From assembly GCF_900451195.1 (NCBI RefSeq), contig NZ_UGHR01000001.1:2170001-2234000 (forward strand): a stretch of 64,000 bases of DNA, in the 5' to 3' direction. The position numbers and the translations under genes are program-made. Below, piece by piece: positions 37,483 through 47,325 of this stretch (the stretch's first letter is position 1; each line of letters opens with the position of its first letter). The DNA is from Iodobacter fluviatilis (GTDB lineage: Bacteria > Pseudomonadota > Gammaproteobacteria > Burkholderiales > Chitinibacteraceae). The notes under the pieces were generated by a model. That model was not told where the DNA came from. It saw nothing but the letters and a program-made list of their open reading frames with translations, and did not search any database.

Positions 37483-40342
37483 GAGCACGAACCTCACCTT
37501 GCTTAAACAGATTGTCGTTACAGCGGCTGCACAGTGTGCTGTGGTCACTGTGGGTGCCTACGCTGGCGGTGTAATGCCAGCAGCGATCGCATTTTGCGGC
37601 CGTTGACGCACTCACACTGATGCGGGTTGCATCGCCTTTCACCAGTCGGGCTTGAGAAGTAATCAGGACAAATTTCAGCTCGTCGCCTAAATCAGCCAGA
37701 GCAGCATAAGTGTCGCCTGCCGCAGTGATTTCAACTTCAGCCTGTAAGCTCGATCCCAGTTTGCCATCAGCGCGTTGCAACTCGATTTCTTTTTGTGCCG
37801 CCGCGCGTACTTCACGAATCTGTACAAAGCGGGCATTCAGCTGCTCTGCATCGCTGACGGCAGGCACCGCGTGCCATGCAGACAGGAACACATTTTCTTC
37901 GTTATTGAGTGTGCCCCATGCTTCATGCGCGGTGAAAGACAGAATCGGCGCAAGTAAGCGCACTAGGGCTTGGGTGATATGCCAGAGCGCGGTTTGCGCC
38001 GAGCGGCGGCCCTGGCTGTCTGCGCCCATGGTATAGAGGCGGTCTTTAATGATATCTAGGTAGAAAGAGCCGAGGTCTTCCGAGCAGTAAGCGTGGATTT
38101 CCTGCACGGCAAGGTGAAACTCGTATTTGCCGTATAGCGCAGTGATTTTCTCTTGGAATGAAGTCAGCTCAACCAGGGCGTAGCGGTCAAGTTGCAGCAA
38201 CTCTTCAGCGGGCAGCAGATTTTGTTCAGTAAAATCAGAAATATTAGCCAGCAAGAAGCGCAGGGTATTGCGGATGCGGCGGTATGAGTCGGTCGTGCGT
38301 TTCAGAATTTCATCTGAAATTGACAGCTCACCCGAGTAATCGGTTGATGCCACCCACAGGCGCAGCATGTCCGCGCCCAGTTGATTAATCACCGTTTGCG
38401 GCGCAATCACATTGCCCTTGGATTTGGACATCTTCAGGCCCTTGCCATCCACGACAAAACCGTGGGTGAGCAATTGCTTGTAGGGCGCACGGCCTTCTGT
38501 GGCGCAGCCTGTGAGCAGGGACGACTGGAACCAGCCGCGGTGCTGGTCTGAGCCTTCCAGGTACAAATCGGCAGGCCAGGTGAGCTCTTCTCTTTGGCGC
38601 AATACGGCGTAGTGGGTGGAGCCAGAATCAAACCACACATCCAGCGTATCTTTGAGTTTGTCGTAATAAACCGCGTCGTCACCTAAAAGCTCGCTTGCGT
38701 CGAGCTTAAACCACGCTTCGATGCCTTCAGCTTCGATGCGCTTAGCTACGGTTTCGAGCAGCGCGCCCGAGTTCGGGTGTAGTTCGCCGGTTTCTTTGTG
38801 CACAAAGAACGTCATTGGCACGCCCCAGTTACGCTGGCGGGAAACGCACCAGTCTGGGCGGTTTTTAATCATGGCTTCCAGACGGGCACGGCCCCATGCT
38901 GGGAAGAATTCTGTTGAATCAACCGCTGTATTGGCTTGCGAGCGAAGTGTTTTACCTTCAGTGCCTGCGGTTTCCATGCCGATAAACCACTGGCTGGTGG
39001 CGCGGAAAATAATCGGCGTTTTATGACGCCAGCAGTGCGGGTAGCTGTGTTCTAGTTTTTTGCTGGCAAACAAAGCGCCACGCTCTTCTAGCAGAGCCAG
39101 TACCAGCGGATTGGCTTCCCAAACTGTTTTGCCAGCAAAGAATTCTACATTGCTGTAGAAGCGGCCATCATTACCCACCGGGTTATCCGTTGGAATCTTG
39201 TACTTGCAGCCCACCACGTAGTCTTCCAAGCCGTGTGCGGGCGCAGTATGCACAAGACCAGTACCCGCTTCGGTTGTGACATGGTCGCCGCAAATAACCG
39301 GCACCACACGCTCTAAGAAGGGGTGTTGCAGTTGCAGAAATTCCAGCGCAGCGCCCTTGGCTTGGGCGATGACTTCGGTGGTTTCGATGTCGTAACGTTT
39401 GATGGTCGCTTCGGCCAGATCTCGGGCCAGAATCAGCAGGCCTTTCGGTGTAGCGATCAGATCGTAAACCAGCTCAGGGTGAACCGATACGGCTTGGTTG
39501 GCTGGTAGGGTCCAAGGTGTCGTGGTCCAGATCAGGGCAAAAGCGGGTACATCGCCCACGCTGACGCCGCCAAAGGCTTTAGACAGCGCTGCGTTGTCGC
39601 TAACACGGAAACCCACATCGATGGCGGGGGAGACTTTGTCTTCGTACTCGACTTCGGCTTCAGCTAAAGCAGAAGCACAGTCTACGCACCAGTGAACCGG
39701 CTTTTGGCCACGGATCAGATAGCCATTGGCATGCACTTTGCCTAAGGTGCGGACAATATCCGCCTCGGTTTTGAAGTCCATGGTGCGGTAAGGATTGTTC
39801 CAGTCGCCTAAAACGCCTAAGCGGATAAAGTCGGCTTTCTGGCGCTCAATTTGGATGGCTGCGTAATCACGGCACAGCTCGCGGGTAAACGCCGCTGGCA
39901 GGCGTGTTTCTTTAGGATCAAGGCCATTGGCCTTACGGTATTCCTGCACACGCTCAAAAATACCCGGGTTGGCTGCCACTGCCTGCTTATCAAATTTAAC
40001 GATTTTCTCGATTTGATGCTCAATTGGCAGGCCGTGGCAATCCCAGCCCGGCACATAAGGCGCATCAAAGCCATCCAGTGTTTTGGCTTTGATAATGATG
40101 TCTTTCAGAATTTTATTGACGGCGTGGCCAATATGGATGTCCCCATTGGCATACGGCGGGCCGTCGTGCAGCATAAATTTAGGACGGTTTTCTTCTTTTG
40201 CTTTATTGCGAATGGCTTGGTAAAGCGCATTATCCTGCCAGTCTTTTAAAAAGCCCGGTTCGCGTTTAGCTAAATCACCACGCATAGGAAATGGCGTGTC
40301 GAGTAAGTTGACAGGGTACTTATTTACGGGTTTGGTCGACAT
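37475..40342 (-). CDS. ileS: Isoleucyl-tRNA synthetase
   Basis: 955 aa, a class I synthetase. [12 protein letters not shown] carries the HIGH signature (His70-His73), and LKMSKSKGN the KMSKS loop (near 635). [11 protein letters not shown] belongs to the editing domain. A C-terminal zinc-finger with CDRC and CSRC (about 920-945) marks the bacterial type. It charges tRNA-Ile. AGAG lies upstream of the ATG; the gene is 67 bases from ribF. Confidence 0.97.
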   Translation of the reverse strand: MSTKPVNKYPVNLLDTPFPMRGDLAKREPGFLKDWQDNALYQAIRNKAKEENRPKFMLHDGPPYANGDIHIGHAVNKILKDIIIKAKTLDGFDAPYVPGWDCHGLPIEHQIEKIVKFDKQAVAANPGIFERVQEYRKANGLDPKETRLPAAFTRELCRDYAAIQIERQKADFIRLGVLGDWNNPYRTMDFKTEADIVRTLGKVHANGYLIRGQKPVHWCVDCASALAEAEVEYEDKVSPAIDVGFRVSDNAALSKAFGGVSVGDVPAFALIWTTTPWTLPANQAVSVHPELVYDLIATPKGLLILARDLAEATIKRYDIETTEVIAQAKGAALEFLQLQHPFLERVVPVICGDHVTTEAGTGLVHTAPAHGLEDYVVGCKYKIPTDNPVGNDGRFYSNVEFFAGKTVWEANPLVLALLEERGALFASKKLEHSYPHCWRHKTPIIFRATSQWFIGMETAGTEGKTLRSQANTAVDSTEFFPAWGRARLEAMIKNRPDWCVSRQRNWGVPMTFFVHKETGELHPNSGALLETVAKRIEAEGIEAWFKLDASELLGDDAVYYDKLKDTLDVWFDSGSTHYAVLRQREELTWPADLYLEGSDQHRGWFQSSLLTGCATEGRAPYKQLLTHGFVVDGKGLKMSKSKGNVIAPQTVINQLGADMLRLWVASTDYSGELSISDEILKRTTDSYRRIRNTLRFLLANISDFTEQNLLPAEELLQLDRYALVELTSFQEKITALYGKYEFHLAVQEIHAYCSEDLGSFYLDIIKDRLYTMGADSQGRRSAQTALWHITQALVRLLAPILSFTAHEAWGTLNNEENVFLSAWHAVPAVSDAEQLNARFVQIREVRAAAQKEIELQRADGKLGSSLQAEVEITAAGDTYAALADLGDELKFVLITSQARLVKGDATRISVSASTAAKCDRCWHYTASVGTHSDHSTLCSRCNDNLFKQGEVRAHA

Positions 40343-40409
40343 GGTGATCTCTTAAATAGCGATGTGGTTGCAAAGTAAGGGGCGATGCTTTGCAACGACC
40401 TCTGGTTTT

Positions 40410-41363
40410 TTATTTATTGCGGACGTCTTCATGACGTGAGGCATTTCTGTTTACCGCAAACCATTCTTTGGCTGCGATGCAATCTTTTTCGATTTGTGCC
40501 ACTAAAGTCGGTAAATCAATATATTTTTCTTCGTCACGCAGTTTATGCAAAAAGTCTACACGCAGATGCTGACGGTATATCTGCCGGTTAAAATCAAATA
40601 AGTGCGCTTCTAATTTAGGGTAGAGGTCGCCGCCGTGGATGGTGGGGCGAAATCCCAAGCTTGCTACGCCTTGATATGGCTTTTCAAGCCCGTGGATTTC
40701 CACTACAAAAATGCCAAATAAAGGCGGCCGATTATGTTTTATTTGAATGTTGGCCGTTGGAAAACCAAGCGTTCTGCCAATTTTATCACCATCAACAACT
40801 CGCCCGGAAATCGAGTAGGGGCGGTTTAAATAGTGCGCTGCTAAATTCATATCGCCAGCGGCTAAGGCATTGCGCACGGCGGTGGATGAAATTCTCAGAC
40901 CACCATCTGCAATGGTGGCAAGACTACAGGTGCTGAAATCAGGGCTGGCTTGCAGCAGGGCAAAATCGCCTGCGCGTTTTGCACCAAAGCAAAAATCGTC
41001 GCCCACAATCACATGCCGGGCATTTAAGTCTTTAGCCAGAATCTGATCTCTGAAATCCAGCGCGCTTAACGATGAAAACTTGCGGTCAAAGCGCTGCACT
41101 ACCACGTAGTCAATTTTTCTTGCTGCCAGTAGCTCCAGTTTTTCCCGCAGGCTGGTGAGGCGGGCGGGCGCTGAATCAGGTGCAAAAAACTCCCGCGGGT
41201 GGGGCTCAAAGGTGAGTACGCAGGTTTTGAGCCCGTGCATTGACGCTGCCGATTTTAATTCGGCCAGCATGGCTTCATGGCCAGCGTGCAGGCCATCAAA
41301 ATTGCCGATGGTGATCGCCGCAGGAGGAAGGTGCGCGTCGGAAACGTTTCTGAAAACTTGCAT
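40410..41363 (-). CDS. ribF: Bifunctional riboflavin kinase/FAD synthetase
   Basis: 317 aa. The N-terminal FAD synthetase domain starts with ITIGNFDGLHAGHEAML (nucleotidyltransferase GxFDGxHxGH) and includes VIVGDDFCFGAKRAGD. The C-terminal riboflavin kinase domain has RPYSISGRVVDGDKIGRTLG and FPTANI. It makes FMN and FAD from riboflavin. The order ribF-ileS-lspA-ispH is conserved in proteobacteria. The ribosome site is weak. Confidence 0.96.
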   Translation of the reverse strand: MQVFRNVSDAHLPPAAITIGNFDGLHAGHEAMLAELKSAASMHGLKTCVLTFEPHPREFFAPDSAPARLTSLREKLELLAARKIDYVVVQRFDRKFSSLSALDFRDQILAKDLNARHVIVGDDFCFGAKRAGDFALLQASPDFSTCSLATIADGGLRISSTAVRNALAAGDMNLAAHYLNRPYSISGRVVDGDKIGRTLGFPTANIQIKHNRPPLFGIFVVEIHGLEKPYQGVASLGFRPTIHGGDLYPKLEAHLFDFNRQIYRQHLRVDFLHKLRDEEKYIDLPTLVAQIEKDCIAAKEWFAVNRNASRHEDVRNK

Positions 41364-41505
41364 GCTTAAGCGCTTAGGCTGACTTTACAAAGCCGTAAAT
41401 TGTAGCGGCTGGCGAGCGTTTTGTCAGTTCGCATATGAAGATGGGTGATTATTGCTGGATTTTTGCGCGGACGAGCACGCTGGCGCGTTCATTTTGCAGA
41501 CCATT

Positions 41506-42180
41506 TCAATGGCTCACGTCTACGCTGCCCGTTGCTGTGGCGATGCCCTGGATGATCTGTCTTGTGCCCACGCGCACGCGCACCGATTGACCTTCGGCAG
41601 CGTTATTCATGGCAATTCCTTCGTTGGCAACTTCAATGACGTCATCGCGATAAATAACCCTCACCTTTTGGTTTTGCTGGATCACCATGGCGGCTCTGAG
41701 CATTTCGCTGCGCAAGGGTTTGCCTGAAGCAACGGCGGTGTTGAGTACGCGGCCCACGGCTTGGGATGGATCCATAATCACAGACCCGGGAAGAGTGCCC
41801 AGGTCTCCTTGCTGAGCAGATAGATCGCCCGTGCCGATTTCCTGATTACCAGAAAGAGGGCGCGCGGCCGTGTAGTAGGTCACCAGTAGAGATACTTTTA
41901 CCGGCAGATTGATGCCCCAGCTGGCACCGTCCACACATTGAATTCTGAGCATGGTGTTGCCTAAAAGGCGGTAGCCGCTGGGAAGCCCTACATCGTATTG
42001 CTTGCAGGGTGCGAGCTGGATGCGTTTATCAATCTGGCTGAGCTGATAGCTCGGTACGCCATTGCTGTTGGCGAGGGACTGATCAAGCCATTGTTGCGCC
42101 GCACGCTGAATGGCGGTGATATCTGTGGCATGAATGGCACTGGTGGATAGTGCAAATAGTGTAAATAGCAGAGGTCTCAT
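41506..42180 (-). CDS. flgA: Flagellar P-ring assembly chaperone FlgA
   Basis: 224 aa from ATG 42180, with a signal peptide (about 1-18, ending AIHA). The mature part has the SAF-type C-terminal domain with AVGRVLNTAVASGKPLR and IASGTRQIIQGIATATGSV-like repeats of the FlgA family. FlgA helps FlgI assemble the periplasmic P ring. It is a lone flagellar gene here: neither flgM nor flgB is nearby. The ATG at 42180 has no clear ribosome site; an in-frame ATG at 42210 has AGG upstream but would add 10 uncharged residues. Confidence 0.88.
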   Translation of the reverse strand: MRPLLFTLFALSTSAIHATDITAIQRAAQQWLDQSLANSNGVPSYQLSQIDKRIQLAPCKQYDVGLPSGYRLLGNTMLRIQCVDGASWGINLPVKVSLLVTYYTAARPLSGNQEIGTGDLSAQQGDLGTLPGSVIMDPSQAVGRVLNTAVASGKPLRSEMLRAAMVIQQNQKVRVIYRDDVIEVANEGIAMNNAAEGQSVRVRVGTRQIIQGIATATGSVDVSH

Positions 42181-42248
42181 AGAAGTGATTATAGGCGTAC
42201 TGCCGTACATCGCCTACAATCGTGGCGTCGCGGGATAAGTGGAAAGCC

Positions 42249-43721
42249 ATGTTAGATCTATTGTTTGGAATTACAACGCTGGTAGTTTTGCTGGCGGGCG
42301 CTCTGGTGGTTGCGCGTTTGCAGCAGCTGGCACAGTCGCAAAGAGATGTGTTGGATACGCTGACACAGGATATGGAGGCCAAGCACAGAGAAATGCTCTC
42401 TGATTTGCATCAGGGCTTAAGCAGGCAAACAGAAAGCACGCATGCAGCCTTAACACAGCAGGGCGCGCAACTGTCTGATGCGGTCACGCGATCAGGCGAG
42501 CGCCTGCGCGACACCATGACCGAAGCCTTTGAGCGGGTACGCAGTGGTGTGGGCAGTGAATTAAAAGAAACGCGTGAATCGCTGACGCGCTTGCAAACCG
42601 CGCAGACCGAATCGCTCTCGACCATGCGCCTGTCTTTGACGACTACTTTGTCTGAAACACGCGAGTTGGTGGTGAAGCAGTTAAGCGATATTTCCAGCCA
42701 GCTGACGGGTAAGCAAGATGCTCTGCGGGAAGAAATTTTATTGAAACTTTCCCAAATGCTGGCCGAGCAATCGGTGCGTGAAATGGAGCAGATTCAAAGC
42801 GCGCTGGCGCTGACCACAACGCAGCTGACTGCTGCCGTGGGGGAGTTAACCAAAACCGCCGATGCAAAATTGGGCGAGATTTCAGGGAAAGTCACGGAAC
42901 GCCTAGATGAGGGTTTTAAAAAGACCAATGAAACGTTTGCCAGCGTGATGGCACGCCTTGCGACGATTGATGAGGCACAAAAGAAAATTGATGGTTTAAC
43001 CACCAATGTGGTTAGCCTGCAGGAATTGCTGGGTGATAAACGCAGCCGTGGCGCATTTGGCGAGGTGCAGTTAGAGCACCTGATCCGCAATGTGTTGCCC
43101 AATCAGGTGTACGAATTTCAATCGACTTTAAGTAATGGTACACGCGCTGATTGTATTTTGCGGTTGCCAGAGCCAACCGGAACGGTGGCGGTGGATGCTA
43201 AATTCCCGCTTGAAAACTATCATCGGATGTTTGATGGCACGCTAGATAAGGCGGTGGCGTCTAAAGCTTTCAGGGGGGATATTAAAAAGCATATCGACGA
43301 TATCTCCAGCAAATATATTATCCCGAATGAAACAGCCGATGGCGCCGTGATGTTTATCCCTGCGGAGGCGGTGTTCGCTGAAATCCATGCCTATCACCCC
43401 GAGCTGGTGCAGCATGCGATGGCGAAGCGGGTATGGATTGTTTCGCCCACCACCTTGATGGCGGTACTCAATACTGCGCGGGCCGTGATTAAAGACGTGG
43501 AAACACGTAAGCAAGTGCACATCATCAAAGAGGCATTGGGTAAGCTGGGGCAGGAGTTCACTCGTTTTGATGATCGGATGAAAAAATTAGCGACGCATAT
43601 TCGCCAGGTGAACGACGACGTGCAGCAGGTGAGCATCACCAGCGATAAAATTTCGCGCCGCTTTGTTGAGATCGAACAGGTGAAGTTAGAAGGTGAGCCG
43701 GAACCTGTTTTGATTGAGTAA
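42249..43721 (+). CDS. rmuC: DNA recombination protein RmuC
   Basis: 490 aa. An N-terminal membrane helix (about 4-22) is followed by a long coiled coil (about 25-265) and the RmuC nuclease-like domain (about 270-470) with LLGDKRSRGAFGEVQLEHLI and AVDAKFPLENY. RmuC limits inversions between short inverted repeats, by a mechanism not well known. The gene is divergent from flgA. ATG 42249 has GGAAAG upstream and puts the membrane helix at the N-terminus. Confidence 0.93.
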   Translation: MLDLLFGITTLVVLLAGALVVARLQQLAQSQRDVLDTLTQDMEAKHREMLSDLHQGLSRQTESTHAALTQQGAQLSDAVTRSGERLRDTMTEAFERVRSGVGSELKETRESLTRLQTAQTESLSTMRLSLTTTLSETRELVVKQLSDISSQLTGKQDALREEILLKLSQMLAEQSVREMEQIQSALALTTTQLTAAVGELTKTADAKLGEISGKVTERLDEGFKKTNETFASVMARLATIDEAQKKIDGLTTNVVSLQELLGDKRSRGAFGEVQLEHLIRNVLPNQVYEFQSTLSNGTRADCILRLPEPTGTVAVDAKFPLENYHRMFDGTLDKAVASKAFRGDIKKHIDDISSKYIIPNETADGAVMFIPAEAVFAEIHAYHPELVQHAMAKRVWIVSPTTLMAVLNTARAVIKDVETRKQVHIIKEALGKLGQEFTRFDDRMKKLATHIRQVNDDVQQVSITSDKISRRFVEIEQVKLEGEPEPVLIE

Positions 43722-43749
43722 AGAAACGCCACTTCGGTGGCGTTTCTTT
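43720..43749 (+). terminator. Terminator overlapping the rmuC stop codon
   Basis: A 13-bp perfect stem (43720-43732 with 43737-43749) closes a TTCG tetraloop, the very stable UUCG type. The stem starts within the TAA stop codon (43719-43721). The mirror half can also serve the REC-EAL gene on the minus strand. Confidence 0.92.
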
Positions 43750-43757
43750 ATGGTGCT

Positions 43758-44978
43758 TTACGGGGTTGTTTTACATAGCTCTCTTAGCCGCTGATTATTG
43801 CTTTTTAGCCAAGGAACGATTTCATCGCCCGGCATGGGTTTGGCAGTGAGGTAGCCTTGGACTATATCGCAGCCTAGCTCTTGTAATACGGCCAGGTCTT
43901 CTACGCATTCAACGCCTTCAGCTACGCTTCTGAGATCCAGTTTTTTAGCAATCTCAATGGCGCTGGCCAAAATGGCACGCAGATGAGGCTTGGCATGTGC
44001 GCCATCAACAAAAGAGCGGTCTAGCTTTAACTCGGTAAATGGGATGCGGGAGAGCTGCTGCATCGATGAAAAGCCAGTGCCGTAATCATCAATGGATAAG
44101 CCAAAACCTTTGAGCCGGAGTCTGGCCAGCGTGCCCAGCGCATTGCCTACATCGCCCATTACTGCTGTTTCAGTGATTTCCAGCACAATAAAGCTGGGGT
44201 CGATGGCGTAGCTGGCTACTTTCTGGGCGATATGCTCGGCAAAAGTGGAGTTCGATAAGGACAGCATGGATAAATTAATCGCCACGGTGATTTTTAATCC
44301 ACGCTCATGCCAGTGGCGGCATTGCTGAAGGGCTAGGTCCAGAATCTCCATTGTCAGCTCGTTTATTAACCCTTGTTCTTCTGCAATGGAAATAAATTGC
44401 GAAGGCATGACCAGCCCTTTTTCGGGGTGCTGCCAGCGAATAAGGGTTTCCACTCCTTTTATAACACCGGTTTTGATAGAAATTTTGGGTTGAAAATAGG
44501 CAATAAACTGATGTTCAACCAGTGCTTTGGTGATTTCAGAAGCCGCCATCACGACTTCCGGCCTAGATTGCGGACTCTCTTTGCTGATGGGTTTGAAGTG
44601 ATCGAGTGCCTTGCTGAGTTGCGGAAGTGTCAGTGGTTTTTTTATCGCACCAAGCACCGGCAGGCCATAAGCTTGCAGCATGGTTTCAACCGACGAAATC
44701 AGAGCGTCTTCTTTGGCGCTGGAAACAATCACTGAGACTGCAATTTCCCGGTGTGCTAACTCCTGGATCAGCTCTATGCCATCCATGCCAGGCATTTCCA
44801 GATCGATCAGCATGACATCCGGAAGCGGGGAGTTTTGCAAGAGGAGTAATGCCTCGTTACCATCAGATGCTTCGCCCATCACTCTAAGCCCTAGCTCTGT
44901 GCAGAGTGCGGCGGCATGCATTCTTTGAATGAGGCTGTCTTCTACAATAAAAACATTGAGTTCGAAGGGCATAATCAT
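43758..44978 (-). CDS. Response regulator with C-terminal EAL (c-di-GMP phosphodiesterase) domain
   Basis: 406 aa. A receiver domain (about 1-125) has the acidic pocket FIVEDS, phospho-acceptor Asp in MLIDLEMPGMDG and Lys in GAIKKP. The EAL domain (about 145-395) has ETLIRWQHP in place of EALLRW, then NLS, EITETAV, DDYGTGFSS, LKLDRSFV and VAEGVE, so most metal-binding residues are kept. It is probably an active phosphodiesterase under CheA or another kinase. The start overlaps the cheB stop by one base (TGATG), so it is part of the chemotaxis operon. Confidence 0.92.
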   Translation of the reverse strand: MIMPFELNVFIVEDSLIQRMHAAALCTELGLRVMGEASDGNEALLLLQNSPLPDVMLIDLEMPGMDGIELIQELAHREIAVSVIVSSAKEDALISSVETMLQAYGLPVLGAIKKPLTLPQLSKALDHFKPISKESPQSRPEVVMAASEITKALVEHQFIAYFQPKISIKTGVIKGVETLIRWQHPEKGLVMPSQFISIAEEQGLINELTMEILDLALQQCRHWHERGLKITVAINLSMLSLSNSTFAEHIAQKVASYAIDPSFIVLEITETAVMGDVGNALGTLARLRLKGFGLSIDDYGTGFSSMQQLSRIPFTELKLDRSFVDGAHAKPHLRAILASAIEIAKKLDLRSVAEGVECVEDLAVLQELGCDIVQGYLTAKPMPGDEIVPWLKSNNQRLRELCKTTP

Positions 44979-46132
44979 CACCGGTTGGAAAGTTTTGCAA
45001 TCACGTCAGGAATTCGCTCAAGAGCAATGACTTCATCGCATGCTTCCAGTTTAATGGCTTCTTTGGGCATGCCAAAAACCACACAACTGGCTTCATCTTG
45101 TGCATAGGTGCGTGCACCGGTGTCATGAAGTTCTTTAATGCCTCTGGCGCCGTCATCCCCCATGCCCGTCAGAATAAAGCCGGTTGCATTCCGGCCTGCG
45201 GCATTGGCAACAGAGCGAAATAGCACATCCACTGACGGGCGGTGCCGGCTGACCATTGGGCCGTCAATGACATCCACATGGTATTGGGTGCCGTTGCGCT
45301 TAACCAGCATATGTTTCCCCCCCGGTGCAATCAGTGCCAGCCCAGGTAAAATACGATCATTGTTTTTGGCTTCCCGCACTTCAATTTGCGAAAGGCTGTT
45401 GAGCCTGGCTGCGAATGTGGCAGTGAATTTTTCGGGCATATGCTGAACAATCACAATGCCAGGTGAGGTTTTAGGTAGCTCAGGCAGAATGCTTTCCAGT
45501 GCCTGTGTGCCTCCGGTTGACGTGCCTATGGCGATGATTTTTTGCGTGGTCTGAATGGTGCTCTGGCTGCCAGCAGCCTGCAAAATCGCATCAGCCGACA
45601 GCTTGGGCGAGCTCATTCTTTCTTGCATGATGCTAGCCGATGATGCTGGGGCCGAATGTGTTCTGGAGGGAGGGGGCGCGGACGGGCTGCTGTGATGTGT
45701 TTGCGGTGCGGCGGCTGGGCGCAGCCGTTGCAGTCTTGCCATGGATGCGGCACGAATGGCATGGATCAGATCGGCCGAGCTGTCCTGAATAAAATCACGC
45801 ACCCCAAGAGAGGGCTTGGTGATAATGGCCAGCGCGCCTGCCGAAAGGGCCTGCATAGTGATTTCAGCCCCTTTTTCTGTGAGCGAAGAGCAGATCACCA
45901 CAGGTGTCGGGCGCTCGGCCATGATTTTTTTCAAAAAGGTCAGCCCGTCCATGCGGGGCATTTCGATATCCAGCACGATCACATCAGGCCAGTCTTTTTC
46001 CATTTTTTCGCGGGCAAAAATGGGGTCAGGGGCTGAGCCGATCACCACGATGTCGCTGGCTTTTGAAAGTGTGTCGAGCATGACTTGCCGCACAACAGCA
46101 GAATCATCAACGATCATGACTTTAATGGTCAT
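44978..46132 (-). CDS. cheB: Chemotaxis protein-glutamate methylesterase/deamidase CheB
   Basis: 384 aa. An N-terminal receiver ([19 protein letters not shown], Lys in ITKPS) is joined by a Ser/Pro-rich linker (about 140-195) to the methylesterase domain with catalytic Ser in [10 protein letters not shown], His in [10 protein letters not shown] and Asp in MGDDGARGI. It removes methyl groups from receptors in adaptation. Gap of 101 bases after cheD on the same strand; AAGG precedes the ATG. Confidence 0.95.
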   Translation of the reverse strand: MTIKVMIVDDSAVVRQVMLDTLSKASDIVVIGSAPDPIFAREKMEKDWPDVIVLDIEMPRMDGLTFLKKIMAERPTPVVICSSLTEKGAEITMQALSAGALAIITKPSLGVRDFIQDSSADLIHAIRAASMARLQRLRPAAAPQTHHSSPSAPPPSRTHSAPASSASIMQERMSSPKLSADAILQAAGSQSTIQTTQKIIAIGTSTGGTQALESILPELPKTSPGIVIVQHMPEKFTATFAARLNSLSQIEVREAKNNDRILPGLALIAPGGKHMLVKRNGTQYHVDVIDGPMVSRHRPSVDVLFRSVANAAGRNATGFILTGMGDDGARGIKELHDTGARTYAQDEASCVVFGMPKEAIKLEACDEVIALERIPDVIAKLSNR

Positions 46133-46233
46133 GGTTTAGCCTTGCATTATGAGCATAATCTTAGTTATAGGGGGTTAATACCGATTGTGCTTTTGGAGTT
46201 GATTTAGCTGCTTGGTCTGGCCGTTGTTTTGTG

Positions 46234-46701
46234 CTATTTGGCTTGGTGTAATAGTCGATGCACGATAATTTTGCCAGTGCTCAGGTCAAGTAAAACTCTG
46301 CGGGAGTGACGTCCGCCCGTATCTTCAAAATCAATTGTGAGCGAAGCGTTTAGTAATATTCTTTTTGCGGCATCAATATTACGGCCGCCAATGGATAAGG
46401 ATCTGGCTTCTGCTTGTAAAATATGGCTGCCGCCGTAAATATGGTAGCGGTATTCGCCGGGAGAGGTGGTATTGCGCTGCATAAACTGGCATAGCAAATT
46501 AAAAGCATCGCTGCCATAGCGCCCGTCTAATGCGGCATTGTGCTTGGAATCGGGAAGTAAAAAATGGCACATTCCGCCAAGTTGACGCTGTGGATGCCAC
46601 GCCGTAATGGCGAGGCAGGAACCCAGCAGGGTGTAAAGCTGGTCTGGGGCCTGGGAGAAGTGAACTTCGCCAGGGAGTAGGACAATGCGCTTAACCGGCA
46701 T
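46234..46701 (-). CDS. cheD: Chemoreceptor glutamine deamidase CheD
   Basis: 155 aa. The catalytic Cys is in LLGSCLAITAWHP (Cys29), with the His of GGMCHFLLPD (about residue 46) and Thr in the beta-sheet core typical of the family. It deamidates glutamines in MCPs and can bind CheC or CheY. The gene is 18 bases after cheW, with no clear ribosome site, which suggests coupled translation. Confidence 0.93.
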   Translation of the reverse strand: MPVKRIVLLPGEVHFSQAPDQLYTLLGSCLAITAWHPQRQLGGMCHFLLPDSKHNAALDGRYGSDAFNLLCQFMQRNTTSPGEYRYHIYGGSHILQAEARSLSIGGRNIDAAKRILLNASLTIDFEDTGGRHSRRVLLDLSTGKIIVHRLLHQAK

Positions 46702-46719
46702 GGCGGCGTTGTGGCTCGT

Positions 46720-47289
46720 TTATTGTATTTCGCGGGAGTCGGAATTGGCATGGTGCTCCAGACTGAGGTTGACGTTCTCGTCAACAAGATCAGCCATTTC
46801 GCCTAAGGAAAGTGCATGGTTTACATCAAGGATAATGACGAATTTATCGTTGATGCTGCCGATTCCCGCAATAAACTCACTGCGTACTTTTGCGCCGAAT
46901 TCGGGAGGTGGCTCTATTCTGGATGCGGGAATCTCAATGACCTCGTTGACTGAGTCAACCAGTACCCCTATATCGTGATATTCCTCGGCAAAAAAGACTT
47001 CCAAGATAACGACGCAAGAGCGGCGGCCAATCTTGCTGCTGCCTTTGCCAAAACGCACTGCTAAATCAATCACCGGAACCACCGCGCCACGCATATTGAT
47101 CACGCCATGCATAAATTGCGGCATAAGCGGCACTTCGGTTACGCCAGCGTATTCAATGATTTCTTTAATATTATGAATGATGACAGCAAAAATCTCTTGG
47201 TTTAAGGTAAAGGTAAGGTATTGCTTTTCTTCTGCGGGCGCAGGGGTAAGGCTTTCTTCTTTGTTTTTCCTCAGGTTGCGGATATTCAT
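46720..47289 (-). CDS. cheW: Chemotaxis coupling protein CheW
   Basis: 189 aa. A CheW-like SH3 domain spans about 20-165: KQYLTFTLNQEIFAVIIHNIKEI at the start, then GVINMRGAVVPVIDLAVRFG, and VDSVNEVIEI later. It links chemoreceptors to CheA. Slightly longer than E. coli CheW because of an N-terminal lysine-rich tail (about 1-20). AAGGAA precedes the ATG. Confidence 0.94.
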   Translation of the reverse strand: MNIRNLRKNKEESLTPAPAEEKQYLTFTLNQEIFAVIIHNIKEIIEYAGVTEVPLMPQFMHGVINMRGAVVPVIDLAVRFGKGSSKIGRRSCVVILEVFFAEEYHDIGVLVDSVNEVIEIPASRIEPPPEFGAKVRSEFIAGIGSINDKFVIILDVNHALSLGEMADLVDENVNLSLEHHANSDSREIQ

Positions 47290-47325
47290 GGATTTGTTCC
47301 TTGGTGAACGCCAGAAAAGTATGGC

